In this document: piece after piece, positions 1-5,003 of the stretch
Layout: every line of letters begins with the position of its first letter
Position numbering within the stretch: position 1 is the stretch's first letter
The notes under the pieces: model-generated
Database searches by the model: none
What the model was told of the DNA's origin: nothing
Seen by the model: the letters and a program-made list of their open reading frames with translations, nothing else
Source of the DNA: Bryobacterales bacterium
GTDB taxonomy: Bacteria > Acidobacteriota > Terriglobia > Bryobacterales > Bryobacteraceae
Direction of reading: 5' to 3'
Length of the DNA stretch: 5,003 bases
Assembly (NCBI GenBank): GCA_003517725.1
Contig: DOZZ01000095.1
Location: 4,995-9,997 of the forward strand
Position numbers and translations under genes: made by a program

Positions 1-286
1 TCCAGCTAACGCCGTCGGGCGAGGTCGCCAGGCCGGTGCGCCAGGCGCGGCCATCGAAACCCGAGTAGAAGTTGAAGAACATGCCGCCGCGCCGCGCTAC
101 CGACGGGTTCAGCACGTCGACTGAGTCCCAGGTTCCGGGAGCCCCGCGCGTCAGAATCGGTTCCGGCTGCATGCTGACCATACGATGCGGCGCGGGGCCG
201 CCAGGAAGCGGCGGCAGCGTGAAATCGGCGTACCGGCCGCAGCCGGCCAGCAGCAGCGCGAAGATTGCCGCCAGAGCCGGCTTCAC
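1..286 (-). CDS. Lipoprotein with GH43/GH32-like beta-propeller domain, N-terminal part (cut by window edge)
   Basis: Ninety-five codons are visible before the left edge truncates the gene. The protein begins with a lipoprotein signal: a Lys at residue 2, a hydrophobic stretch (about 4-14) and a lipobox LLAGC with the lipidated Cys at residue 16, so the mature protein should be anchored to a membrane outside the cytoplasm. After a Pro-rich linker (about 24-43), residues 53-95 read like the first blade of the five-bladed propeller of GH43/GH32-type or GH130-like glycosidases: WDSVDVLNPSV (53-63), an aromatic strand with FYSGFDG (73-79), then GLATSPDGVSW (85-95), a phrase typical of this fold. 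D54 or D57 could be the first catalytic-type acid, but this is a guess. The start is GTG at 286-284, overlapping the preceding methyltransferase stop as GTGA; it is the start that yields the signal peptide directly. No clear ribosome site is seen, consistent with translational coupling. Enzyme class and substrate are not determinable from the visible portion; it could also be a non-catalytic glycan-binding propeller. Confidence 0.72.
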   Translation of the reverse strand, partial: MKPALAAIFALLLAGCGRYADFTLPPLPGGPAPHRMVSMQPEPILTRGAPGTWDSVDVLNPSVARRGGMFFNFYSGFDGRAWRTGLATSPDGVSW

Positions 287-831
287 CGGCGGTATAGAAA
301 CAGCGTGTGGCTGCGGCCTTCGCCGTCGTCCTCGATCACTTCGGTCTTTTCCGGGGTCCACCCGCGGAACTCGAAGTCGTGGGCCACGATGCGCGTGCCT
401 TTCTTGAGCTGGCGCTCGAGCATGGGCTGGATCTTGTCGTTGGAACTGGGGAACAGGTATACCGTGATCAGGTCGGCCGAGCTGTAATTCTGCCGCACGA
501 TGTCGCCTTCAATAATGCGGGCGATCTTCTGCAGATGCTTCTGCCGGATCTTGGTTTCGCTCTCGCGGGCCAGTTGCGGATCGAGTTCGACGCCTGTGGA
601 GTCGGCGTGAAACTTACCCGCCGCCGCGATCACGATGCGTCCGTCGCCGCTGCCCAGGTCGAACATCTTCTCGCCGGCTTTCAGGTGGCCCAGTTCCAGC
701 ATCTTCACCACGATGGTTTCGGGCGTTGGAAAGTAGGGCGCCAATTGTTCCGGCTTCTCCGGCGCGGGAGGGGTAGTTTGGGCCGGCAGCAACAGGGCCG
801 CCGTGAGGAGCAACGTTCTATGCCAGATCAT
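283..831 (-). CDS. Class I SAM-dependent methyltransferase, FAM173/DOT1-like, with apparent N-terminal export signal
   Basis: This 182-residue protein has a Rossmann-type methyltransferase domain. Motif I is DLGSGDGR (58-65), binding SAM; the acidic motif II is VELDP (81-85), contacting the ribose; EGD (108-110) is in the motif III region; and HDFEFRGW (151-158) follows a strand, as in bacterial relatives of the FAM173/ATPSCKMT lysine methyltransferases. The PYFPTPETIVVKML segment (32-45) just before motif I is also typical of that group. Residues 1-17 (charged H4/R5, then a Leu/Ala core ending LLLPA) look like a Sec signal peptide or membrane anchor, with a Pro/Gln-rich linker after it. The ATG lies one base after the symporter stop (TAG-G-ATG), so translation is probably by reinitiation; the only Shine-Dalgarno-like bases (AGG) are too close to the start. 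Its stop overlaps the GTG of the next gene by four bases. The substrate is unknown. Methyltransferase fold is confident; protein-lysine specificity and location are inference. Confidence 0.85.
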   Translation of the reverse strand: MIWHRTLLLTAALLLPAQTTPPAPEKPEQLAPYFPTPETIVVKMLELGHLKAGEKMFDLGSGDGRIVIAAAGKFHADSTGVELDPQLARESETKIRQKHLQKIARIIEGDIVRQNYSSADLITVYLFPSSNDKIQPMLERQLKKGTRIVAHDFEFRGWTPEKTEVIEDDGEGRSHTLFLYRR

Positions 832-832
832 C

Positions 833-2614
833 CTAATCGATCACCGATTTCCAGCCGCGCCGCGCCAGGTCCCAATAAATGACGCCGCCGGCCAGCAGGC
901 CCGTGGCCAGAAACAGGATACCAATGGAGTACTCCTTCAAAATCAGCTTGCCCACGCCGAACAAGGCGCCGTAGATCAGCACGCAGCCGCACAGCCAGTC
1001 CAGCAGATTCCAAAGGCCGTCGCGCGAGGGCTCGACATCCGGCGCCAGCCGCGCTACCGGCTTCCACAGCGTTACCGACGGACGCACCTTGCGGTAAAAG
1101 GCGATCAGCTTGGCATCCGGTTCGGGCGCCGTTAGGAATGTCACCGCCAGCCACACCACGGTCGTGATGCCCACGGTGATCAACATGATGTAGGCGAACT
1201 GCACCTGGTTGTCGGTATCCAGTTTAAAGACCGTCTGCAGGACTACCGAGACCACGAACGCGGTAGCCATCGCGGCCACTTCGCTCCACGCGTTGATGCG
1301 CCACCAGTACCAACGAAGAATCAGGACCGTACCGGTGCCGGCGCCGGTTACCAGCAGCAGCTTCCACATGTGCGCGATGGAATCCATGAAGTAGGTCAAC
1401 ACGATGGAGACGATGGTGAGCAGGACCGTGGCCCATTGCGACATGGTGACGTAGTGGCGATCGCTCTTGCCGGGCTTCCAGAAGCGCTTGTAGAAGTCGT
1501 TCACCAGATAGCTGGCGCCCCAGTTGAGCTGCGTGCCGATAGTCGACATATAGGCGGCCGCGAAGGCCGCGACCATTAGCCCGCGGAGCGAGGACGGCAG
1601 GTAATCGATCATGACCTTGACGTAACCGGTTTCGGGATCGGCCAGGTTGGGGTACAGAATTACCGACGCAAGCCCTACCAGGATCCAGGGCCAAGGGCGA
1701 ATGGCGTAGTGCGCGATGTTGAACCACAGGGTGGCCAGCAGGGAGTGGCGTTCGTCCTTGGCGCTGAACATGCGCTGGGCGATGTAGCCGCCGCCGCCGG
1801 GCTCCGCGCCGGGGTACCACGAGGCCCACCAGTTCATCGAGATCAGCACCATAAACGTGATCATGGGCATCCAGGCGGAGTTCAGATCCGGCACGAAACT
1901 CATAACCGACCCGGAGCCGTGGGATGCGGCATTGCGGACCTGGTCCACCGCGGCGAGCTTGATTTTCATCTGGTCGAGGCCGCCGACGGCCGCAACGGCC
2001 GCCACTGCCAGCACGATCACCATGCTCATCTTGATGACGAACTGGAAGACGTCGGTGACGAGAACGCCCCACAAGCCGGACAGGGTTGAGATGAAGGACG
2101 TCAGCCCGATCATGCACAGAACCAACAGCAGGGCCTGATCCCGCGAGATCCCCAGGACCAATCCGAGGATCTTGACCATGGCCAGGTTGACCCAGCCCAG
2201 GATGATGCAATTGATGGGAATTCCCAGATAAATTGCGCGAAATCCCCGCAAAAAGGCGGCGGGTTTACCCGAGTAACGCAGTTCGGCGAACTCTACATCG
2301 GTCATGACGCCGGAGCGGCGCCACAGCCGGGCGAATAGGAAAACCGTCAGCATGCCACTGGCCACCGAATTCCACCAAAGCCAATTGCCGGCAATCCCGT
2401 TACGTGCCACCATTCCGGTTACAGCCAAGGGGGTATCGGCGGCGAAAGTAGTGGCCACCATGGAGGTGCCGGCCAGCCACCAGGGGACGTTTCTGCCGGA
2501 CAGGAAAAACTCACTTATGTCCTTACCGGCCTTGGATTTATAGTAAAAACCGATGGCCAGATTGAAGGCGAAATACGCGGCCACGATGATCCAATCGACA
2601 ACGGTCAGCTTCAC
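833..2614 (-). CDS. Sodium/solute symporter, SSS (SLC5-like) family
   Basis: A 593-residue integral membrane protein of the sodium:solute symporter family, which imports sugars, amino acids, vitamins or organic acids using the Na+ gradient. The first membrane helix is about 5-23, followed by the conserved SEFFLSGRNVPWWLAG segment (34-49) and the unwound-helix region with TFAADTPLAVTG (56-67). PGAEPGGGGYIAQR (268-281) and IRPWPWI (305-311) mark a recognisable SSS subgroup. AAYMSTIGTQLNW (353-365) and VNDFYKRF (371-378) correspond to the helix carrying the Na2 ion ligands in vSGLT (probably S357/T358). Roughly 13 hydrophobic segments continue to about residue 580, with a soluble stretch at about 497-532. 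Length is normal to slightly long for the family. The start is GTG: an in-frame TAA lies one codon upstream (2618-2620), so nothing earlier is possible, and helix 1 begins at once. A purine run GGAAAGAG sits about 11 bases upstream, a distant and weak ribosome site. It heads a unit with the methyltransferase and propeller lipoprotein; that hints at a carbohydrate substrate but does not show it. Confidence 0.93.
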   Translation of the reverse strand: MKLTVVDWIIVAAYFAFNLAIGFYYKSKAGKDISEFFLSGRNVPWWLAGTSMVATTFAADTPLAVTGMVARNGIAGNWLWWNSVASGMLTVFLFARLWRRSGVMTDVEFAELRYSGKPAAFLRGFRAIYLGIPINCIILGWVNLAMVKILGLVLGISRDQALLLVLCMIGLTSFISTLSGLWGVLVTDVFQFVIKMSMVIVLAVAAVAAVGGLDQMKIKLAAVDQVRNAASHGSGSVMSFVPDLNSAWMPMITFMVLISMNWWASWYPGAEPGGGGYIAQRMFSAKDERHSLLATLWFNIAHYAIRPWPWILVGLASVILYPNLADPETGYVKVMIDYLPSSLRGLMVAAFAAAYMSTIGTQLNWGASYLVNDFYKRFWKPGKSDRHYVTMSQWATVLLTIVSIVLTYFMDSIAHMWKLLLVTGAGTGTVLILRWYWWRINAWSEVAAMATAFVVSVVLQTVFKLDTDNQVQFAYIMLITVGITTVVWLAVTFLTAPEPDAKLIAFYRKVRPSVTLWKPVARLAPDVEPSRDGLWNLLDWLCGCVLIYGALFGVGKLILKEYSIGILFLATGLLAGGVIYWDLARRGWKSVID

Positions 2615-2648
2615 TTTTTAGAAGACTCTTTCCGGATTTCAACCGACT

Positions 2649-2669
2649 TGTGGAAAACTTTGTGGATTT
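2649..2669 (-). promoter_or_regulatory. Two tandem DnaA-box-like sites upstream of the symporter
   Basis: Read on the minus strand, TTTTCCACA (2657-2649) matches the DnaA consensus TTATCCACA at 8 of 9 positions and AAATCCACA (2669-2661) at 7 of 9. They have the same orientation and are 12 bases apart, close to one helical turn. They lie 35-57 bases upstream of the symporter start. No dnaA/dnaN genes, AT-rich unwinding element or further boxes accompany them, so a replication origin is not indicated. They could be DnaA-responsive regulatory sites or chance. Confidence 0.22.
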
Positions 2670-2681
2670 CGCGCCGCAATA

Positions 2682-2703
2682 TTGCCAGCGGCGGTACTGG
2701 CAA
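2682..2703. promoter_or_regulatory. Perfect inverted repeat TTGCCAG-N8-CTGGCAA, candidate operator upstream of the symporter
   Basis: Two 7-base arms, 2682-2688 and 2697-2703, are exact reverse complements around an 8-base GC-rich spacer. The 15-base centre-to-centre arm spacing would suit a dimeric repressor touching successive major grooves. On the minus strand the right arm contains TTGCCA (5 of 6 to a -35 TTGACA), but the hexamer 16 bases on, TATTGC, is a poor -10 (3 of 6). It sits 68-89 bases ahead of the symporter GTG and 118 bases beyond the phosphoribosyltransferase stop. No T run follows on either strand, so it is not a standard intrinsic terminator. The palindrome is certain; its function as an operator, or instead as an RNA hairpin in the leader, is inferred. 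Confidence 0.4.
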
Positions 2704-2820
2704 CCACTTTGTAACGTTCTGCACATTTCTTCAGCAGGCACCGCAGTACAGTGCTTAACCCATTCATGAGCAATGTGTTAGCTGCCATGTTACGCAATAT
2801 TTATCGCACTTACGCTTGGT

Positions 2821-3432
2821 TTACACCCAAACCCGTTCAAGGGGCATGCCGCGCCGGCACAAATCGCAGGATGCCACATCCGCATAATAATGGGCATCTA
2901 GCTTTGCTAAATAATAGAGAGGCAGGCCAAAATCGGGGGTCGAAGGCGTGGGTTGATAGATCAACACGGCCAGCCCCAACACGGTGGCGCCGCGCTCTTC
3001 GAACAAGCGCTTCATCTCGGTCAGCTTGTTGCCGGTGCGCAGAATATCGTCGACCAGCACCACCTGCTCATCGGGTTCGGCATCCATATACTGGCGAAAG
3101 CGCATGGGCGCGCCTTTATCGTCGCGCTCAGCCCAATACACCTGGTGCGCGCGCAGGGCTTCGCAGACGCCATAAGCCACGGGGAGGCCGCCGGTGGCGG
3201 GCGCGACAATCGACAAGCGCGGGATGTTGGCGCGGATCTCGGGGTTGGAGCGCAGCAGCCGGCTCAGGCCCACGCTCAGCATGCGCGCGTGCTGGTAATA
3301 GCGCATGGCCAGCGGCACCTGCAGGTATTCGTTGGAATGCAAGCCGTTCGGATATTCGAAATGGCCCTCGCGCAACGCGCCGGTTTCGCGCAGAACGAGC
3401 ACGACCTCTTCACCCGTAGGTATCAGCTGCAT
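2821..3432 (-). CDS. PyrE-like (orotate-type) phosphoribosyltransferase
   Basis: A 203-residue cytoplasmic type I phosphoribosyltransferase. Orotate phosphoribosyltransferases join orotate to PRPP to give OMP in pyrimidine synthesis. The N-terminal ETGALREGHFEYPNGLHS (16-33) and the YLQ/P that follow are typical of the substrate-binding hood of PyrE. VAPATGGLPVAYGV (76-89) is the pyrophosphate-loop region, WAERDDKGAPMRFRQY (100-115) fits the flexible catalytic loop, and VVLVDDILRTGNKL (124-137) is the PRPP-binding motif with the paired acids D128/D129. The C-terminus CDLCRRGMP (189-197) matches the Cys-x-x-Cys-x-x-Gly-x-Pro tail of Thermus-type PyrE. Against a plain pyrE call: the PRPP loop reads ILRTGN rather than the usual V(I/V)T(T/A)G, and no pyrimidine genes are nearby. 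The ATG start is 12 bases after the sugar-transferase stop, with no clear Shine-Dalgarno, so the two are probably cotranscribed. It may use orotate or another base; fold is confident, substrate moderately so. Confidence 0.82.
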   Translation of the reverse strand: MQLIPTGEEVVLVLRETGALREGHFEYPNGLHSNEYLQVPLAMRYYQHARMLSVGLSRLLRSNPEIRANIPRLSIVAPATGGLPVAYGVCEALRAHQVYWAERDDKGAPMRFRQYMDAEPDEQVVLVDDILRTGNKLTEMKRLFEERGATVLGLAVLIYQPTPSTPDFGLPLYYLAKLDAHYYADVASCDLCRRGMPLERVWV

Positions 3433-3444
3433 CGAATCGGCGTT

Positions 3445-4839
3445 CTAATTGGCGCCCTTTCCGGCGATGACGTTGGGGATGGTGTTCAGGATGATCTTCC
3501 AGTCGAGCCCCAGCGACCAGTTGTCAATGTACTCCAGATCGAGCTTCATCCACGTCTCAAAATCAACGCTATCGCGGCCGGAGATGACCCACAGGCAGGT
3601 CAGGCCAGGGCGCATGCGCAGCCGGCGGCGCTGCCAGCGCTGGTATTGCGCGACCTCGCGCGGCACGGCGGGGCGGGGGCCCACCAGCGACATGTCGCCG
3701 CGCAGCACGTTGAAGAACTGCGGCAACTCGTCGAGCGAGAATTTGCGCAGCGTCCGGCCGATGCGCGTGAGCCGCGGGTCGTTCGGAATCTTGGTGGCGA
3801 GTGAGCGCTGGCTGAGGTGCACCACTTCGTGGTAACGCGCCTCGGCGTCGATGCACATCGAGCGGAATTTGTAGAAGCTGAACTTGCGGCCATTCAGACC
3901 ACAGCGCTCCTGGCGGAAGATAGCGGGGCCGGGCGACGTCAGCTTGATGGCGATGGCGACCGCCAGCATCACCGGGGCCGTAACAATGATGCCGAGCGTG
4001 GCCAGCACGATATCGAGGCCGCGCTTGATCATCAGCCGGAGATCGGTGTCGGGAGCGCCCGAGAAGGTCAGGTAATGCGTCTGGCCCAGCGTCTCGAGCG
4101 AGACCTTGCTGTTGAGGTGCGGAAAGAAATCGACGGGCACGCGGGTGCGCACGCCTTCCAGATCGCACAGCAGAAATTCGTCTTCAAGGTCGCGCAGTTC
4201 TGACGTGTCCACCGCGAAGAAGACCTCGTCGATCACTTGCTGGCCCAGCAACTGCGACAGCGCGCGCACCGGATACACGGGATAGACCCGGTCAAGCCGC
4301 ATTTCGGCGAGGCCGGAACTGGCGGGGTCCAGAAAGCCGCCGATGCGAATCTCGGGCGCGGTTTTAAGCTCTTCGGCCAGCCTGCGCGCCGGCGTATTGA
4401 TCCCGATAATCAGCACCTCGCGCGGCACGAACTTACGGCGCCCTCGCGCTACGCGCACCACAATCAGCCGGAACCCCAACAGCAGCGCCCAACTGCACAG
4501 GGCAAACACGCCCAGGAAAAACCGGCTGAGGCTGAGGCGCAGCACAAATTCGAATAAAATCAGGCCCATGGAACCAGCCGCCGCCTGAAACACCGAATTG
4601 CGCAGAATGGAGCGGATGCTGGAGGTCTGCAGCTGGACATGCACGCCCAGCCAATGCCCGGCCGCTACCCAGGTGGTGACGCAGAACACCAGCACGAGCG
4701 GCAGCATGGGAATTGCCAGATTGGTTTGAAAGGGCAGCCATTGGCGTATGAAATAAGCGGTTTCAAACGCCACCGCCGTGAGCACCAGGTCGGCCAAACC
4801 GAACAGAATGCGGGTTTTGCGCTGCTGACTGCTAAACAT
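3445..4839 (-). CDS. Polyprenyl-phosphate hexose-1-phosphate transferase (WcaJ/WbaP-type), initiates exopolysaccharide synthesis
   Basis: A 464-residue inner-membrane enzyme that transfers a sugar-1-phosphate from a nucleotide sugar to undecaprenyl phosphate, the first step of exopolysaccharide, capsule or O-antigen units. Four N-terminal membrane helices (about 11-30, 42-60, 86-104, 107-129) lead into a Rossmann-like domain of the CoA_binding_3 type beginning EVLIIGINTPARRLAEEL (141-158). The catalytic sugar-transferase domain starts at KRGLDI (272-277), has the re-entrant hydrophobic helix (about 277-298), then SPGPAIFRQERCG (302-314), FYKFRSM (322-328), the NDPRLTRIGRTLRK segment (353-366), the catalytic Asp-Glu pair in SLDELPQ (D370, E371), GDMSLVGPRP (381-390) and PGLTCLWVISGR (411-422). 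The DLEYIDNWS end (434-442) is standard. Length equals that usual for WcaJ; nothing is missing. The ATG start directly precedes the first helix; no Shine-Dalgarno is visible. The sugar cannot be assigned from sequence. Other glycosyltransferases or Wzx/Wzy genes are not present in the window. Confidence 0.95.
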   Translation of the reverse strand: MFSSQQRKTRILFGLADLVLTAVAFETAYFIRQWLPFQTNLAIPMLPLVLVFCVTTWVAAGHWLGVHVQLQTSSIRSILRNSVFQAAAGSMGLILFEFVLRLSLSRFFLGVFALCSWALLLGFRLIVVRVARGRRKFVPREVLIIGINTPARRLAEELKTAPEIRIGGFLDPASSGLAEMRLDRVYPVYPVRALSQLLGQQVIDEVFFAVDTSELRDLEDEFLLCDLEGVRTRVPVDFFPHLNSKVSLETLGQTHYLTFSGAPDTDLRLMIKRGLDIVLATLGIIVTAPVMLAVAIAIKLTSPGPAIFRQERCGLNGRKFSFYKFRSMCIDAEARYHEVVHLSQRSLATKIPNDPRLTRIGRTLRKFSLDELPQFFNVLRGDMSLVGPRPAVPREVAQYQRWQRRRLRMRPGLTCLWVISGRDSVDFETWMKLDLEYIDNWSLGLDWKIILNTIPNVIAGKGAN

Positions 4840-4853
4840 GGGCCAGAGCTTTT

Positions 4854-4859
4854 ATTGTA
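4854..4859 (-). promoter_or_regulatory. Candidate -10 element for the sugar-transferase gene
   Basis: On the minus strand TACAAT (5 of 6 to TATAAT) lies 14 bases before the ATG, in the short 82-base gap between this gene and the divergent tRNA. The -35 position 17 bases upstream (GTTATC, or TTATCG at 16) is weak. If used, the transcript would begin only about 6-8 bases before the ATG, which fits the absence of a ribosome site and suggests near-leaderless translation. The same bases read on the plus strand give TTGTAC (4855-4860), with GATAAC (4877-4882) 16 bases on as a possible weak promoter for the tRNA. Confidence 0.35.
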
Positions 4860-4921
4860 CCCGCAGAGAATGCTACGATAACAGTGGTCCGGAGCCCTGC
4901 CGGATGACATGTGCAAAACGC

Positions 4922-4997
4922 GGGCGCGTAGCTCAATTGGCAGAGCAAGTGACTCTTAATCACTAGGTTGTAGGTTCGATTCCTACCGCGCTCACCA
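4922..4997 (+). tRNA. tRNA-Lys, anticodon CTT
   Basis: A complete 76-base cloverleaf. The acceptor arms GGGCGCG (4922-4928) and CGCGCTC (4987-4993) pair over seven positions with one G-T wobble at the second pair. The D stem is GCTC/GAGC with the GG pair in its loop. The anticodon stem AGTGA/TCACT (4948-4952, 4960-4964) holds loop CTCTTAA with anticodon CTT (4955-4957), reading AAG lysine codons. The five-base variable loop AGGTT is followed by T stem GTAGG/CCTAC and loop TTCGATT. Discriminator A (4994) fits lysine identity, and CCA (4995-4997) is encoded. The gene diverges from the sugar transferase. Only six bases (TTTATT) remain after it, so neither a terminator nor an integration junction at its 3' end can be judged. 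Confidence 0.97.
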
Positions 4998-5003
4998 TTT
5001 ATT

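Larger units (their letters stand above)
2615..2820. other. Noncoding gap between the phosphoribosyltransferase and symporter genes
   Basis: About 206 bases separate the two minus-strand genes, by far the longest gap between same-strand genes here, and the stretch is visibly more AT-rich than the flanking coding DNA. It should hold the end of the upstream transcription unit and the promoter and leader of the symporter unit. Besides the inverted repeat and DnaA-like sites listed separately, it contains a perfect 10-base palindrome GCAATATTGC (2676-2685), a CGCCGC/GCGGCG inverted repeat (2672-2677 with 2688-2693), and two direct copies of TTACGC 20 bases apart (2790-2795, 2810-2815) right after the upstream stop. 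I see no hairpin followed by a T run, no convincing paired -35/-10 boxes and no credible small ORF. Confidence 0.6.

Noticed and set aside
307..882. 191-codon open frame on the plus strand opposite the methyltransferase
   Set aside because: The minus frame has clear SAM-binding motifs; the plus frame is its complement without recognisable features.
1224..2210. 328-codon open frame on the minus strand inside the symporter
   Set aside because: Out-of-frame shadow of the symporter, rich in Arg, Gly and His with no hydrophobic segments or motifs.
2672..2693. GC-rich hairpin as an intrinsic terminator for the phosphoribosyltransferase unit
   Set aside because: No T run follows on the minus strand, and it lies about 130 bases past the stop, nearer the next gene.
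2538..2741. 67-codon minus-strand frame covering the symporter leader and its first codons
   Set aside because: No ribosome site, no recognisable sequence, and it overlaps the real symporter start in another frame; a leader peptide cannot be excluded but has no positive evidence.
2790..2815. Two TTACGC direct repeats 20 bases apart
   Set aside because: Hexamers alone are too short to support an iteron or regulator site, and they sit just after a stop codon, far from the next start.
2615..2820. Replication origin, because of the DnaA-like boxes and AT-richer noncoding DNA
   Set aside because: Only two imperfect boxes, no AT-rich unwinding tract, and none of the usual origin-flanking genes.
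2953..3804. Long open frame (283 codons) on the plus strand across the phosphoribosyltransferase and sugar-transferase genes
   Set aside because: It lies opposite two confidently identified genes and spans the boundary between them. Composition is low-complexity Arg/Ala/His/Gln typical of antisense frames in GC-rich DNA; no domain is recognisable.
4888..4904. TCCGG/CCGGA inverted repeat between the sugar transferase and the tRNA
   Set aside because: Only a 5-bp stem with a 7-base loop and no T run; too short to call a terminator or operator.
4922..4997. tRNA-Lys as an integration site for a mobile element
   Set aside because: tRNA 3' ends are common targets, but no integrase or duplicated tRNA end is seen, and only six bases follow in the window.

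Overview
The window looks like chromosomal DNA from a GC-rich (roughly 60%) Gram-negative-type bacterium. The protein families and their wording (a PGAEPGGGG-type Na+/solute symporter, an FAM173/DOT1-like exported methyltransferase, a PyrE-like phosphoribosyltransferase with a C-terminal CxxC) suggest Acidobacteriota or a nearby phylum. That is an inference from protein style, not a proven assignment. All five protein genes lie on the minus strand. One tRNA gene lies on the plus strand at the right edge.

From right to left (direction of transcription for the proteins): a complete tRNA-Lys(CTT) with encoded CCA (4922-4997) diverges from a full-length WcaJ/WbaP-type polyprenyl-phosphate sugar-1-phosphate transferase (3445-4839), the membrane enzyme that starts a surface-polysaccharide repeat unit. 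Twelve bases after it begins a PyrE-like (orotate-type) phosphoribosyltransferase (2821-3432). A 205-base noncoding gap (2616-2820 region) follows, containing a perfect 7+7 inverted repeat, two DnaA-box-like sites and a possible RNA pseudoknot.

The second transcription unit is tightly packed: a 593-residue SSS-family sodium/solute symporter (833-2614, GTG start), then one base later an SAM-dependent methyltransferase that carries an apparent export signal (283-831), then, with a 4-base GTGA overlap, a lipoprotein with the start of a GH43/GH32-like beta-propeller (1-286, cut by the window edge). The likely logic is an envelope-facing carbohydrate or small-solute uptake unit, with a surface lipoprotein acting on a glycan and a symporter importing a product. 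The substrate cannot be read from sequence.

No CRISPR array, insertion sequence, phage gene, toxin-antitoxin pair or defence system is visible. I found no clear undescribed system. The most rewarding spots are the structured symporter leader, the exported methyltransferase inside the coupled symporter unit, and the very short leader of the sugar transferase.
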